DNA from: Planctomycetota bacterium
Lineage (GTDB): Bacteria > Planctomycetota > UBA1135 > UBA2386
Direction of reading: 5' to 3'
Length of the DNA stretch: 35,587 bases
NCBI GenBank assembly: GCA_020851075.1
Contig: JADZDL010000148.1
Coordinates: 1 to 35,587, forward strand
The notes beneath the pieces were generated by a model. That model worked only from the letters and a program-made list of their open reading frames with translations, searched no databases and had not been told where the DNA came from. A program made the translations under genes and the position numbers. This document shows positions 26,401-33,473 of the stretch, piece after piece. The stretch's first letter is position 1. Every line of letters starts with the position of its first letter.

Positions 26401-26754
26401 CCCGAGCTCATTGCGGCACTCGGCGAGCATCATCCAGGCCTCCGCCTCGGTGCCAGGTTGGGCCTGGTCGAGCAGCGCTTCGAGGTTGCGCTTGGCGTCG
26501 AGCAGCAGGAACTCCGGGTGGCTGCCGCCGCTCTGGGCCAGTAGCCGCGAGCCGCGGGCGGCGCACATGCGCGCGTCGCGCCAGTTCGGCGTGGCCTTGA
26601 GCAGGTCGTCGGTGATGGCCAGCGCCGCGTGCGGGTCGTTGGTCAGCAGGCGTTCGGCCTCGGCCAGGCGGGCAGCGGCGGCGGAGTTGGGGGAGGCAAC
26701 GTTGGCGCAGGCGGCCACGACAGCGGCGCACCAGAGGAGGGTCGTAGGCTTCAT
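23410..26754 (-). CDS. Very large exported TPR lipoprotein with internal duplication
   Basis: A 1114-residue protein with an export signal ending in VAAC16, an acceptable lipobox. The rest is helical TPR-like repeats, including LAECRNELGEFENAATAAHK and AVALSPEDARIINDCGLML. A module of about 150 residues occurs at about 423-568 and again at about 962-1114: it opens with NN followed by ARD-(L/W)-G, contains (N)DC..(L)(I)..IYHL-(N/D)-RD and an AI-(A)-(T/D)-G-(Q/K)-K segment, then LLEEAIGDAYQNIAILL or its counterpart LEEAVGDCYENLALWHI. A shorter copy ends the downstream TPR protein. The function is unknown; an outer or inner membrane scaffold is plausible. ATG 26754 lacks a Shine-Dalgarno. A 7-2-7 dyad (26776-26791) lies 22 nt upstream. 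Confidence 0.8.
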   Translation of the reverse strand: MKPTTLLWCAAVVAACANVASPNSAAAARLAEAERLLTNDPHAALAITDDLLKATPNWRDARMCAARGSRLLAQSGGSHPEFLLLDAKRNLEALLDQAQPGTEAEAWMMLAECRNELGEFENAATAAHKAAEAFATKRTKDGNRKAAAAILLAAKSQMHTFAKLRQEEIDSGKPDPRGIVKPGKDTATLANQLVAQFESVRNDFPGEACTQIATICQYLGQPSVATAEFERSVRAMPTEQSVHTAYIDWMIRMGQQEAMVGAYSGFVRENPSVPLLHWFAGRSHYARADQLRSLGDYQGAITGYGKAQNAYGEYAAMEPGNAPSARQWIALCELSIARTSVELGAFTAAQQHLFAADEACPLATAYEEGRPQLVDSFGSHYTGVVYALNRALAEGGLNGVEKALAFNEAVLVRHPDRWGFVYNNAALPARDLGVQRENDGNHAAAMELWERSYRYYEKAVALSPEDARIINDCGLMLIYHLNRDLDRARELFDRAIATGQKQLDAMPADADQRDRELLEEAIGDAYQNIAILLRNHQHKPFADYEPFCAQSVRYYPYERRSAAALLRSKGADDGDSPAAAAALQGNAAEALDKARPQVKAKLDEGDIDGALTVLDGITKDCKEYAPYHALRGDVTLQLARKSRDEKRKGAEFFFQDAVAALKKAVSLDSEPTAPRLMLAQAMFDANDLEGAANTASALLLHMQSKGGGKQEDLMAVHTLRADAASRAFAAMKAEGKDNQELLTAARTSFRALEQQEMLSNNTRALWSNTEQWAGAAAEAVNIYARAVAKNPEDQAMLGALVDTAAAQEQLPLAQQALQARTDATGLWYLGRVRFLLAASDRAAGKNADALKTLDTAQQSFGQSMQKNAGYRDSCEQWIAMCLGKKGNIAFRMDDFANAEKWLMEAVQKRPDRIADDLGLNETTKLGILLLADKYYKQRDLGKVEAIYRWASDAANGDLDLLNNSGRFARDWGNQLEGNGKAKEAMGMYEQSYKAYRRAQQLDPSNVRLRNDCALIAIYHLDRDWDLAKELLDSAIADGKKMLADNPPSDRDELQKLEEAVGDCYENLALWHIKHSKDYAAAKAAAQSSLELHPGARRGGARRHLQEAERLLQGK

Positions 26755-26775
26755 AGGGGAAGGGAACGGTCCACA

Positions 26776-26791
26776 GCCTCCGGACGGAGGC
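26776..26791. promoter_or_regulatory. 7-2-7 dyad in leader of the large TPR gene
   Basis: GCCTCCG and CGGAGGC form a perfect inverted repeat around GA, 22 nt ahead of the minus-strand ATG at 26754 and within the 204-bp divergent gap to the mlaE-like gene. It could be an operator or an mRNA leader hairpin. Short GC-rich dyads arise by chance in such DNA, so confidence is low. Confidence 0.3.
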
Positions 26792-26958
26792 GCGGCTGGC
26801 GCGTGGGATTAGGCGCGCGGATGAGGGGTTGCGACCGGGTCCTATTGTCGCACGGCAGGCGGGCTCTTGGAAGGCCGAACGCCCGGTGTCTTCCGGCTTG
26901 TGGGTCAAGCGGGTGACCGGCCAGGGCCGATAGCGGACTGGCGAACAAGGCAGCAACG

Positions 26959-28041
26959 GTGAGCACCCCCACGATCACTGCGGTTGCCACCCTGGATCGA
27001 TCCACGGTGGGCAGCCTGTGTACCGACCTCGAACGCGAAATGCGGGCGAAGCCGGCCCGCGTGACCTTGGACCTGTCGGCGGTCGAGTCGTTTGACTCGG
27101 CTGGCCTTGGTGGGGTGGTGGCGAGCATGCGCGCAGCGGCGGCGGCCGGTGTCGAGCTGAAGCTGAAGGGGCTCAGCCAGTCGATGCTCGACTTCTTCTC
27201 GCTCGTCTCCGTGCAGCGGCTGGTCCAGCCCAGCGTCGTCGTCGAACGACCCGACCCGGTCACCCGGCTTGGTGCGCGCGTCGAGCCCATGTTTGACGGC
27301 GCCATCGCGATCGTGCAGACCGGGCTCGCAACGTTGCACGAACTGTTCGTCGGTCCGTTCCAGCGCCGCCCGCTGCGCCTCGATCGCACCGCCATCGAAG
27401 TGGACCACTGCGCCGCCGGGGCGTTGCCGATCATCGGCCTCATCGCGTTCCTCATGGGGCTGATCCTCGCGATGCAGGCTTATGTGCAACTGCGCGTCTG
27501 GGGCGCGGAGATCTACATGGCCGACATGGTCGGGGTGTCGATCCTCGCCGAGATCGGTCCGTTGATGACGGCGATCGTGCTCGCCGCGCGGTCGGGATCG
27601 CGCAATGCGGCACAACTCGGGGCGATGGTGGTGAGCGAAGAGATCGCGGCCCTCGAGCAGATGGGCATCCGACCGCTCGGGTTCCTGGTGGCGCCGAAGG
27701 TGTTCGCGTGCGCGTTTGCGGCGCTGTCGTTGACGGTGTTGTTCGACGTGGTCGGCCTCTGCGGCGGGGCTCTGTTCGCTTGGGCGGTCGCCGACATCGA
27801 GTTCGAGGCCTTTGCCGAACAGTTGCGGGCGGCGTTGTCCGTGCAGGATCTGCTGCTGGCGCTGGCCAAGAGTGCCACGTTCGGCGCGGCGGTCGGCGTG
27901 GTCGGTTGCGCCCTCGGGTTGCGCGTCCAGGATGGCAGCGAAGGCGTCGGGCGGGCGACCACGAACGCCGTCGTGCTGGGCATCTTCCTCGTCATCGTGG
28001 TCGACGCGATCTTTGTCACCTGCCAGCGCATGTACGCATGA
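26959..28041 (+). CDS. mlaE: MlaE-type ABC permease with N-terminal STAS domain
   Basis: A 360-residue inner-membrane protein. Residues 1-95 form a STAS domain (LDLSAVESFDSAGLGGVVAS, a typical anti-sigma-antagonist-like core with the Asp-Ser pair), equivalent to MlaB fused to the permease. Residues about 130-360 are the MlaE permease, with five hydrophobic helices and the family hallmark EEIAALEQMGIRPLGFLVAP. The complex moves phospholipids between the membranes of the envelope, with MlaF and MlaD. Fused STAS-MlaE proteins are known in several phyla. The start is GTG 26959 with AAGG 8 nt upstream. The stop overlaps the ATPase gene by 4 nt (ATGA). Confidence 0.92.
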   Translation: MSTPTITAVATLDRSTVGSLCTDLEREMRAKPARVTLDLSAVESFDSAGLGGVVASMRAAAAAGVELKLKGLSQSMLDFFSLVSVQRLVQPSVVVERPDPVTRLGARVEPMFDGAIAIVQTGLATLHELFVGPFQRRPLRLDRTAIEVDHCAAGALPIIGLIAFLMGLILAMQAYVQLRVWGAEIYMADMVGVSILAEIGPLMTAIVLAARSGSRNAAQLGAMVVSEEIAALEQMGIRPLGFLVAPKVFACAFAALSLTVLFDVVGLCGGALFAWAVADIEFEAFAEQLRAALSVQDLLLALAKSATFGAAVGVVGCALGLRVQDGSEGVGRATTNAVVLGIFLVIVVDAIFVTCQRMYA

Positions 28042-28865
28042 CCCACGCCGACCAGGAACTGCTGCGGGGGGCCGCCAATCGCACCAACGACCTTGTTCGC
28101 GCGGTTGCGCTGACGACCGTGTTCGGCGATCGCACGGTGCTCGATGGCGTCGACCTCGCGATCCGCCGCGGCGAGGTCTTCGTGATCATGGGGCCTTCCG
28201 GGTGCGGCAAGACGACGCTGCTGCGTCATCTTTGTGGTCTGCTGCCGCCGACGCTCGGCTCGATCTCGGTGGCGGGGCACGATCTCTACACGGCGTCGCC
28301 CGAACTCCTGCACGACCTGCGTTTGCGCACCGGCCTGTCGTTTCAGGGGGGCGCGCTGCTCGGCAGCCTCACCGTGCAGGAAAACGTCGAATTGCCGCTG
28401 CGGGAGAATACCCGACTGCCCGATCCGGTGATCCGCGAGACCGCCCGCATGAAGCTCGACATGGTCGGCCTGCTGCACGCCGCGGACCTGCTGCCGAGTT
28501 CGTTGTCGGGTGGCATGCGCAAGCGCGCGGCGATTGCCCGCGCGATCGCGCTCGATCCGGACATCGTCTACTTCGATGAGCCGTCGGCGGGACTCGATCC
28601 GATCACTGCCGCAGAACTCGACAACCTCATCCAGAAGCTGAACAAGGTGTTTGGCATCACGATGGTCGTGGTGACGCACGATCTCCCGTCGGCGCATGCG
28701 ATCGCCGACCGCATCGTCGTGCTGCTCGGCGGACGCGTTGCAGCCCTCGGTCCGCGCGATCAGGTCTGGCATTCCCCGGATTGCCGCATTCGCGACTTCA
28801 TCGAACGACGCATCCCTGCCGAAGAGGGCCGTGTCATGGACGTGATCGCCCACATGGAGCTCTGA
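28038..28865 (+). CDS. mlaF: MlaF-type ABC transporter ATPase
   Basis: A 275-residue cytoplasmic ATPase of the lipid-transport ABC complex. Walker A is GPSGCGKTT (52-60), the Q-loop is SFQGGALLGSLTVQEN (101-116), which is the MlaF/Ttg2A form, the signature is LSGGM (156-160), Walker B is IVYFDEP (176-182) with catalytic Glu181, and the switch histidine is H214 in VVTHD. All catalytic residues are intact. The first 20 residues precede the ABC domain and are not conserved. ATG 28038 overlaps the mlaE stop; mlaD follows after 2 nt, so the three are co-translated. Confidence 0.93.
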   Translation: MTHADQELLRGAANRTNDLVRAVALTTVFGDRTVLDGVDLAIRRGEVFVIMGPSGCGKTTLLRHLCGLLPPTLGSISVAGHDLYTASPELLHDLRLRTGLSFQGGALLGSLTVQENVELPLRENTRLPDPVIRETARMKLDMVGLLHAADLLPSSLSGGMRKRAAIARAIALDPDIVYFDEPSAGLDPITAAELDNLIQKLNKVFGITMVVVTHDLPSAHAIADRIVVLLGGRVAALGPRDQVWHSPDCRIRDFIERRIPAEEGRVMDVIAHMEL

Positions 28866-28867
28866 CG

Positions 28868-29749
28868 ATGGGACGTGGCAGCAGGCGCTTCCGGCTCGGT
28901 CTGTTCGTGCTTGGCGCGGGCAGCCTGTTCGTGGCCTTGCTGGCGTTCATCCTGCAGAACAGCCTCAACGTCGAGCGCGCGACCTACTTCATCGTCTTCC
29001 AGGAGAACGTGAAGGGCATGGTCGCCGGCAGCAAGGTCAACTTCCAAGGGGTGCCGATCGGCGTCGTGCGCGACATTCGTTTCCAGGACGGTAAGACCGT
29101 TGTCGAACTGCGCGTCGATCCGTCGCGGGCGACCATCCAGGATGTGACCACGGCCCGCATGGATCGCCTGCTCGTCACGGGGCAGGTCACGATTGAACTC
29201 GAAGGGTACGGCGCCAAAGGCCGGCCGCTGCCGCCTGGCTCCTTCGTGCAGACCAAGGGGGACCCGCTGAGTTCGCTCACGGGCAGCATTCCCGAAGTCG
29301 TCGACCGCGCCGTCACTTCGCTGCAGCGGCTCGATGCGGTGCTCGAACGTGTGGAGCGTCTGCTCGGCGATGACAATCTCGCGCGCTCGGGCCGCATTCT
29401 CGCCAACCTCGAGCGAGCCAGCGCCGGCATCGCTGACGAGGTCGTGCCCGAAACCCTGGCGCTGCTCCAGAAGGTCCGCCAGGAAACGGTGCCCGAGGCT
29501 GGGGTCATGTTGCGCACGGCGACCGAAGCCGCGGCGCGCTTGCAAGGCATCGAACCGGAGCTCGCCGCGTTCTCGCGCGAAGCGACCGCCCTGCTGGCGA
29601 GCCTGCGTGGTCCGAGCCAGACTGCGCTCGCGAGTCTGCGGCAGGCGCTCGATGACGTGCGCGGGTTGGCGCGGCAACTGAAGCTCGCCCCCGATAGCCT
29701 GCTCTTTGGTGTGCAGCGCCCGGCTGCGCCAGCTGGAGGCGAACGATGA
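28868..29749 (+). CDS. mlaD: MCE/MlaD-type substrate-binding protein
   Basis: A 293-residue protein with an N-terminal membrane anchor (about 9-29) and an MCE domain at about 37-120: YFIVFQENVKGMVAGSKVNF, then VPIGVVRDIRF and the ARMDRLLVTGQVTIEL strand. MCE domains assemble into hexameric rings that carry lipid across the periplasm. The remaining 170 residues are mostly amphipathic helix with regular Leu spacing (SLQRLDAVLERVERLLGDD), long enough to form a coiled-coil extension below the ring as in longer MCE proteins. The stop overlaps the next gene (ATGA). Confidence 0.9.
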   Translation: MGRGSRRFRLGLFVLGAGSLFVALLAFILQNSLNVERATYFIVFQENVKGMVAGSKVNFQGVPIGVVRDIRFQDGKTVVELRVDPSRATIQDVTTARMDRLLVTGQVTIELEGYGAKGRPLPPGSFVQTKGDPLSSLTGSIPEVVDRAVTSLQRLDAVLERVERLLGDDNLARSGRILANLERASAGIADEVVPETLALLQKVRQETVPEAGVMLRTATEAAARLQGIEPELAAFSREATALLASLRGPSQTALASLRQALDDVRGLARQLKLAPDSLLFGVQRPAAPAGGER

Positions 29750-30366
29750 ACAGGACCTGGTTGGTGCTCTCCCTGCTGCCGGCCTGCGCGCTCGGTTGTC
29801 GCAGCGTCGAGGTCCCGCGCGAACGTTATTACCGGCTCGAACCACCAGCCGCCGGCCCTGCCGATCCGGGCCGCGGTGGGGTCCTGCGCGTACTTGACCT
29901 GCAGCTCGGCACCGCGCTCGACAGCGACTGCCTGCTGGTCGCCGAAGGGGTGCGCCTCGAGCCGCGTCCGCTCGATCGGTGGGTCGCTCCACTCGATCGC
30001 CTCGTCACCGATGCCCTTGTACTCGGCCTGTCGCGTTCGCGAACCTGCGCGCTCGTGAAGGGCGGGGCCGATCCTGGGCCTGAGACCTGGTCCTTGCACG
30101 GCCGTATCGTCGACTTCGCCGAGGTGCGCACAGCGGCCGGCGGCGAAGCGCGTGTGGCGCTGGAACTGTGGCTCGAGGACGAACGTGGCCAGGTGTTGTT
30201 CCACGACGAGTTCGTGGCCTGCGAACCGCTCGCCGAGGCCGGTCCCGATGCCGCGGTTGCCGCGCTGTCGCATGGCTTGCAGGGGGTGGTGGGTCGGGTC
30301 GTGCAGCGCATGCAGGCCGATGGCCTGTTTGCAGCGGCTCGCCCCGCTGCGCCATCCAGCCGGTAG
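29746..30366 (+). CDS. ABC-type transport auxiliary lipoprotein (PqiC/YmbA-like)
   Basis: A 206-residue lipoprotein: hydrophobic leader ending in the lipobox ALGC18. Directly after it comes RYYRLEP, the (K/R)YYxL motif that opens the DUF330/PqiC family. The domain continues with LRVLDLQLGTALDSDCLLV, VAPLDRLVTDALVLGLSRS and LHGRIVDFAEV, the usual strand order. In MCE systems this lipoprotein probably links the inner-membrane complex to the outer membrane. Its presence as fourth gene after permease, ATPase and MCE protein is the standard order. It is coupled to mlaD by ATGA. Confidence 0.8.
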   Translation: MNRTWLVLSLLPACALGCRSVEVPRERYYRLEPPAAGPADPGRGGVLRVLDLQLGTALDSDCLLVAEGVRLEPRPLDRWVAPLDRLVTDALVLGLSRSRTCALVKGGADPGPETWSLHGRIVDFAEVRTAAGGEARVALELWLEDERGQVLFHDEFVACEPLAEAGPDAAVAALSHGLQGVVGRVVQRMQADGLFAAARPAAPSSR

Positions 30367-30439
30367 CATGGGGCGCGAGACCTTCGCCCCGGTCTCGCTC
30401 GCAGTTGTCTTCCTGCAGTTGCCAGCCTGGAGTCGAACC

Positions 30440-31933
30440 ATGGTCTTCTTAGCGCTGTCGTGCATCGTGCTACTGGCGGGTTGCGCCACGTCCCTGCGGG
30501 CTCAGGAGGAGCAGGGGGCCGAACAGGTCCTGGGGCTCGAAGTGGTCTTCGAACGGTCCTCGGGCGCCTTGGAGTTGGGGCGCGCGCCCGAGGAGCCGCG
30601 ATGGGGGGCCTGGCGCCGCGGGGAGCCGATCACGCTGGGGGCTGCGGATGCCCCCGCCTGCACGTTGTTGGCGCTGTATCCGGCGCCGAAGCTGCATTCG
30701 GCTGGCCAGCTGGCGGGTGATGCCGACTACCTCGCTTCGTTGCAGCGGCGTTTTGGCGAACGGGGGGTTCGCGTGGTGATTGCGTTCACCGACCTGGAAT
30801 TGCCCGTGCCGCCGTCGCTGTCTGCGTGCAGCCTCGTCGAAGATCCCGAGCAGCGCACCGCGATCGCCTGGGGCGTGTCGTATCCGACCGCGCACGTCGT
30901 GCTCGTCGACCAGGCCGGCAACACGGTGTTCCAGGGTGGGCTCGAGGGCGATGTCCGGGATGCCCTGGAGCGCGCGATCGACGGCACGTTCGCAGTGGCG
31001 GCGGCGCGCGAGCATGCGACGTCGCGGCGCTTCGTGGTCGGCAACTACGAACTCATCGCCGAGCCCGAGCTGCTGGCGCATGTGCAAAGGCTGTCGCAGC
31101 ACTCGCCGCACGATGGCCTCCTGTTGGGTTTGGCCTACGCGGCGGCGAGTTTTCTCGGCCAACGCGAAATGGCCGCCGGGGTGCAGCAGCAGGCGCTCGC
31201 CGCGCTGCGCGACGAACCGCGGCCGCTCGCCGTGTTTGCCGACCTGGCCCTGCGCAGCGACGCGCGCAATGCGGGACTCGCCACCGCACTTGCCGGCGTG
31301 ATGCGGCCGCTCGTGGCCGGAGCTAGCCAGGACCCGGCCGTGCAGCTTGCGTTCCTGCGGGCGCTCGTGCTCGCCGGCCAGGGGCGCGAGGTCGGGCGGC
31401 AGGTGGCGAAGATGCGCAAGGTGGTGCAGAACACTGCCGAGGGGCGCCTCGCCTTCGCCGAGATCCTCTTGCAGGACGCGATTCCCGTCGTGCACAAAGA
31501 CCTCGTGCAGCAGGTTCTGCAGGAAGCGCCCGAGGTGGACCCGCCGGCCAGTTGGGTGGCTACGCGCTACCTCTACGAGCTGCGGTGCGCCGAAAATCCC
31601 GCCGCCGCCAAGGCCGTGCTCGACCGTTTTGTCGATCAGGTGGGGGGCGGGGTCGCGCTCAACAACGCGTGTTGGTACCTGATGACCGAGCCGTCGACCG
31701 CCGGCCGCTATACCACCTTCGCACTGGCACTTGCCGAACGTATGCTCGAAGAAAAGGATACGTTGGATCCCTTCTGCCTCGATACGGCCGCACTGGCGCT
31801 CTTCCTGGCTGGCCGGCCGGGTGAGGCCGCGGAGCTGCAGGGACTCGCCATCCAGCGCAGTGGCGGCCCGAATCCCGAATACGCGGCGCGGCGGGCCCGC
31901 TACGAGGCGGCGGCCGCCGGGGCCCCCCGGTAG
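30440..31933 (+). CDS. Lipoprotein with thioredoxin-fold-like N-terminal domain and helical repeats
   Basis: A 497-residue protein with a strong lipobox, LLAGC15. Residues about 60-180 read like a redoxin/thioredoxin fold (TLLALYPAPKLHSAGQLAGD, later YPTAHVVLVDQAGNTVFQGG with the strand-turn-strand of AhpC/TSA proteins), but there is no CxxC or peroxidatic Cys at the expected place, so it is probably not a redox enzyme. Residues about 195-497 are helical, TPR-like, with ASWVATRYLYELRCAENPAA and ALNNACWYLMTEPS. ATG 30440 is preferred because GGAG lies 7 nt upstream and the leader is then compact; ATG 30368 is in frame but adds 24 non-leader residues. It lies 73 nt after the MCE operon on the same strand and may be co-transcribed; a role in lipid transport is only guesswork. 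Confidence 0.7.
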   Translation: MVFLALSCIVLLAGCATSLRAQEEQGAEQVLGLEVVFERSSGALELGRAPEEPRWGAWRRGEPITLGAADAPACTLLALYPAPKLHSAGQLAGDADYLASLQRRFGERGVRVVIAFTDLELPVPPSLSACSLVEDPEQRTAIAWGVSYPTAHVVLVDQAGNTVFQGGLEGDVRDALERAIDGTFAVAAAREHATSRRFVVGNYELIAEPELLAHVQRLSQHSPHDGLLLGLAYAAASFLGQREMAAGVQQQALAALRDEPRPLAVFADLALRSDARNAGLATALAGVMRPLVAGASQDPAVQLAFLRALVLAGQGREVGRQVAKMRKVVQNTAEGRLAFAEILLQDAIPVVHKDLVQQVLQEAPEVDPPASWVATRYLYELRCAENPAAAKAVLDRFVDQVGGGVALNNACWYLMTEPSTAGRYTTFALALAERMLEEKDTLDPFCLDTAALALFLAGRPGEAAELQGLAIQRSGGPNPEYAARRARYEAAAAGAPR

Positions 31934-32010
31934 CCGGTGTGGGGTGGGCGAGCCGCTGGTCGGCGCTGCGATTCGGCGCTGGGATTCTGCGGCAAGGTGC
32001 TAGCAGGGCC

Positions 32011-32038
32011 TTGCCTTGCTCGGGGGCGTTGCTATCCT
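32011..32038 (+). promoter_or_regulatory. Candidate sigma-70-type promoter for rpmB
   Basis: TTGCCT (32011-32016) and TATCCT (32033-32038) are spaced by 16 nt and would start transcription near 32045, some 25 nt ahead of the rpmB ATG. Both hexamers match the consensus in four of six positions. This is a sequence match only. Confidence 0.35.
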
Positions 32039-32069
32039 TCTTGCCCTTTCACCATTTCGAGCTGCCGCC

Positions 32070-32387
32070 ATGTCCAGAGTTTGTGATGTCACCGGTCGTC
32101 GCACCCGCATTGGTCACCAAGTCAAGCGTCGCGGTCTCGCGAAGAAGGACGGCGGTGTCGGTCGTCGCGTGACGGGCCGCAGCAAGCGCACCTTCAAGCC
32201 GAATATCCAGCCCGTTCGCATCCTGACCCCCGAGGGTTCGGTCGTGACGCTGAAGCTGTCGACGAAGGTCATCAAGCGCGGCATCATCACCCTGAAGAAG
32301 GGCGACAAGACGGTTTCGTTCCCGCTCAAGAAGGCGGTCAGCGGTCGCAACCGCGCCTTCACGAAGGCGCAGAAGCCGAAGGCCTGA
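32070..32387 (+). CDS. rpmB: 50S ribosomal protein L28
   Basis: A 105-residue basic protein with the L28 opening MSRVCDVTGRRTRIGHQV and the downstream SKRTFKPNIQPVRI block; the typical signature of the N-terminal half (CxxTG followed by a G-x-x-V segment) is intact, and the C-terminal half is rich in Lys (VIKRGIITLKKGDKTV). It is a component of the large ribosomal subunit. The length exceeds the 70-80 residues of many bacterial L28 proteins because of a C-terminal extension (SGRNRAFTKAQKPKA). ATG 32070 is set by family alignment. No rpmG lies next to it in this window. Confidence 0.95.
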   Translation: MSRVCDVTGRRTRIGHQVKRRGLAKKDGGVGRRVTGRSKRTFKPNIQPVRILTPEGSVVTLKLSTKVIKRGIITLKKGDKTVSFPLKKAVSGRNRAFTKAQKPKA

Positions 32388-32453
32388 TCGCGCGTCGCGC
32401 GGGTTTGGATCGCCTGTGGTCCTTGCCCTTTGTGAGCGCCGGGCTTTCTGGTA

Positions 32454-32915
32454 ATGACGTGCGGAATGTCTTCGATTCCGCCCGATCTCGCTGATCCCGA
32501 CCAGACCCTCCAGGCCGTGAGCGCCGTGTCGCTCCGCCTCATGGCTGGGGCTGTGCCCAAGAAGACCTTGGAGCAGCTGCAGCGAACCGTGCAGCAGAGT
32601 GCCGCGGAGTTTCCGTGGCAGATTGTCACGCAGGCGGTGCTCGCGGAGCCGATCGAGCCGCAGCGGCTTGTGCAGCAGGGGCTGCAGGCGCAGCGGGACT
32701 GGATCCTGCGCGGTGGGCGGGAGACGCCGGGGCGGCCCTTGTCCGTGCAGGCCAAGGGGCTCGTGGCAAAGCTGCTCGCGCAGTTGATCTTCCTTGGGAT
32801 CTTCTCGGTCGTGATGCTGGTCGCGCTGCTGCTGCTCAAGCACAAGATGCCCGACTTCGACATCTACCGGGTGCTTTCCTGGCTCTACGAGACGTTCCCC
32901 AAGCTCAAGAAGTAG
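32454..32915 (+). CDS. Small single-pass membrane protein, unknown function
   Basis: A 153-residue protein with one membrane helix near the C-terminus (about 106-129, LLAQLIFLGIFSVVMLVALL) and a soluble N-terminal region of about 100 residues that is helical and polar (TLEQLQRTVQQSAAEFPWQI). The short tail (KHKMPDFDIYRVLSWLYETF) is positively charged at the end (PKLKK). I recognise no family. GC at third positions is high, as in neighbouring real genes, which supports coding. The start is ATG 32454, or ATG 32466 four codons later; no Shine-Dalgarno decides. The gene follows rpmB by 66 nt, and no terminator separates them. Confidence 0.65.
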   Translation: MTCGMSSIPPDLADPDQTLQAVSAVSLRLMAGAVPKKTLEQLQRTVQQSAAEFPWQIVTQAVLAEPIEPQRLVQQGLQAQRDWILRGGRETPGRPLSVQAKGLVAKLLAQLIFLGIFSVVMLVALLLLKHKMPDFDIYRVLSWLYETFPKLKK

Positions 32916-33117
32916 GGAGGAAAGGCGGGGCTCCAGAGTGGGCCTCGAAGTCGGGAAGTTGTGGAGGGGGCGGGTTTGGATGCGGGCTTTCCACAGGCCT
33001 GCGCAGCGATTGTGCAATCTTTTCTTCGTCCAGAAGAACGGCACAAGACGTTTCTCCAAAGCAGTTTGTGCGTTCGGTGTGGATCGACTTTCAGCGCGTG
33101 CTGTGGAGTGGAGCCGA

Positions 33118-33206
33118 CCTCGCGAGCTCATTGTGGGAAAAAGTCTGGGCTCCCCTGTTGAAACCCGGTGGAGTGTCTGGCATGATCTGTTGCGTGGCTC
33201 GCGAGG
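33118..33206. repeat. 10-bp perfect inverted repeat
   Basis: CCTCGCGAGC (33118-33127) is complemented by GCTCGCGAGG (33197-33206), enclosing 69 nt. Each arm is itself built on the palindrome CTCGCGAG, so the arms can also self-pair. In RNA it would close a domain around the interior sequence. Confidence 0.7.
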
Positions 33207-33247
33207 AGCTTTGGCTAGCCTGGCCAAAGAACCTGGTGGACCGGTGG

Positions 33248-33265
33248 CGAAGGCTTCGGCCTTCG
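33248..33265 (+). other. C(UUCG)G tetraloop hairpin
   Basis: CGAAGGC (33248-33254) pairs perfectly with GCCTTCG (33259-33265) around TTCG (33255-33258). The closing pair is C-G, so the RNA loop is the exceptionally stable cUUCGg type common in structured RNAs. Confidence 0.75.
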
Positions 33266-33320
33266 TTCCAAGCGAAACGCTCTCTTTCAGACCTGTCGAC
33301 CAGACTGACCATCGGGTCGA

Positions 33321-33379
33321 CTTCGAAGACAGTTCGCTTCGAAGGCAGTTCGCTGCCTCCGAGTCTCGCTGCCTTCGAA
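33321..33379. repeat. 16-bp tandem direct repeat with overlapping inverted repeat
   Basis: CTTCGAAGACAGTTCG (33321-33336) is followed directly by CTTCGAAGGCAGTTCG (33337-33352), one mismatch. In the second copy TTCGAAGGCAG (33338-33348) is exactly complementary to CTGCCTTCGAA (33369-33379). A competing short hairpin, GGCAG/CTGCC with a TTCG loop (33344-33357), uses the same strand, so two mutually exclusive RNA folds are possible here. Confidence 0.75.
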
Positions 33380-33473
33380 ATCAGCAGACACTAGTCGGGT
33401 CGTGGCTGTGTGGTGGAGACCAGTATCCCCCCTCCCTAACCGCCCTCTCCATTACGTAGCCTGACCCGCATTC

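Noticed and set aside
32950..33110. Replication origin, from several near-matches to the DnaA box (CTCCACA, TTTCCACA and GATCCACA types)
   Set aside because: No box matches fully, no AT-rich unwinding stretch is present, genes do not change direction here and no dnaA or dnaN is nearby. GC-skew analysis of the genome would settle it.
32615..33394. Open frame of 259 codons on the plus strand crossing the membrane-protein gene
   Set aside because: Its first part is the +1 shadow of the gene at 32454-32915, with an artificial Ala/Gly/Arg composition; the remainder lies in the low-GC structured region.
32938..33459. Open frame of 173 codons on the plus strand ending 14 nt before a terminator
   Set aside because: Third-position GC is only a little over half, against a strong GC preference in real neighbours; no motif or recognisable family is seen, and the frame overlaps several inverted repeats. 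It starts at GTG without a ribosome site. A protein hit would change this view.
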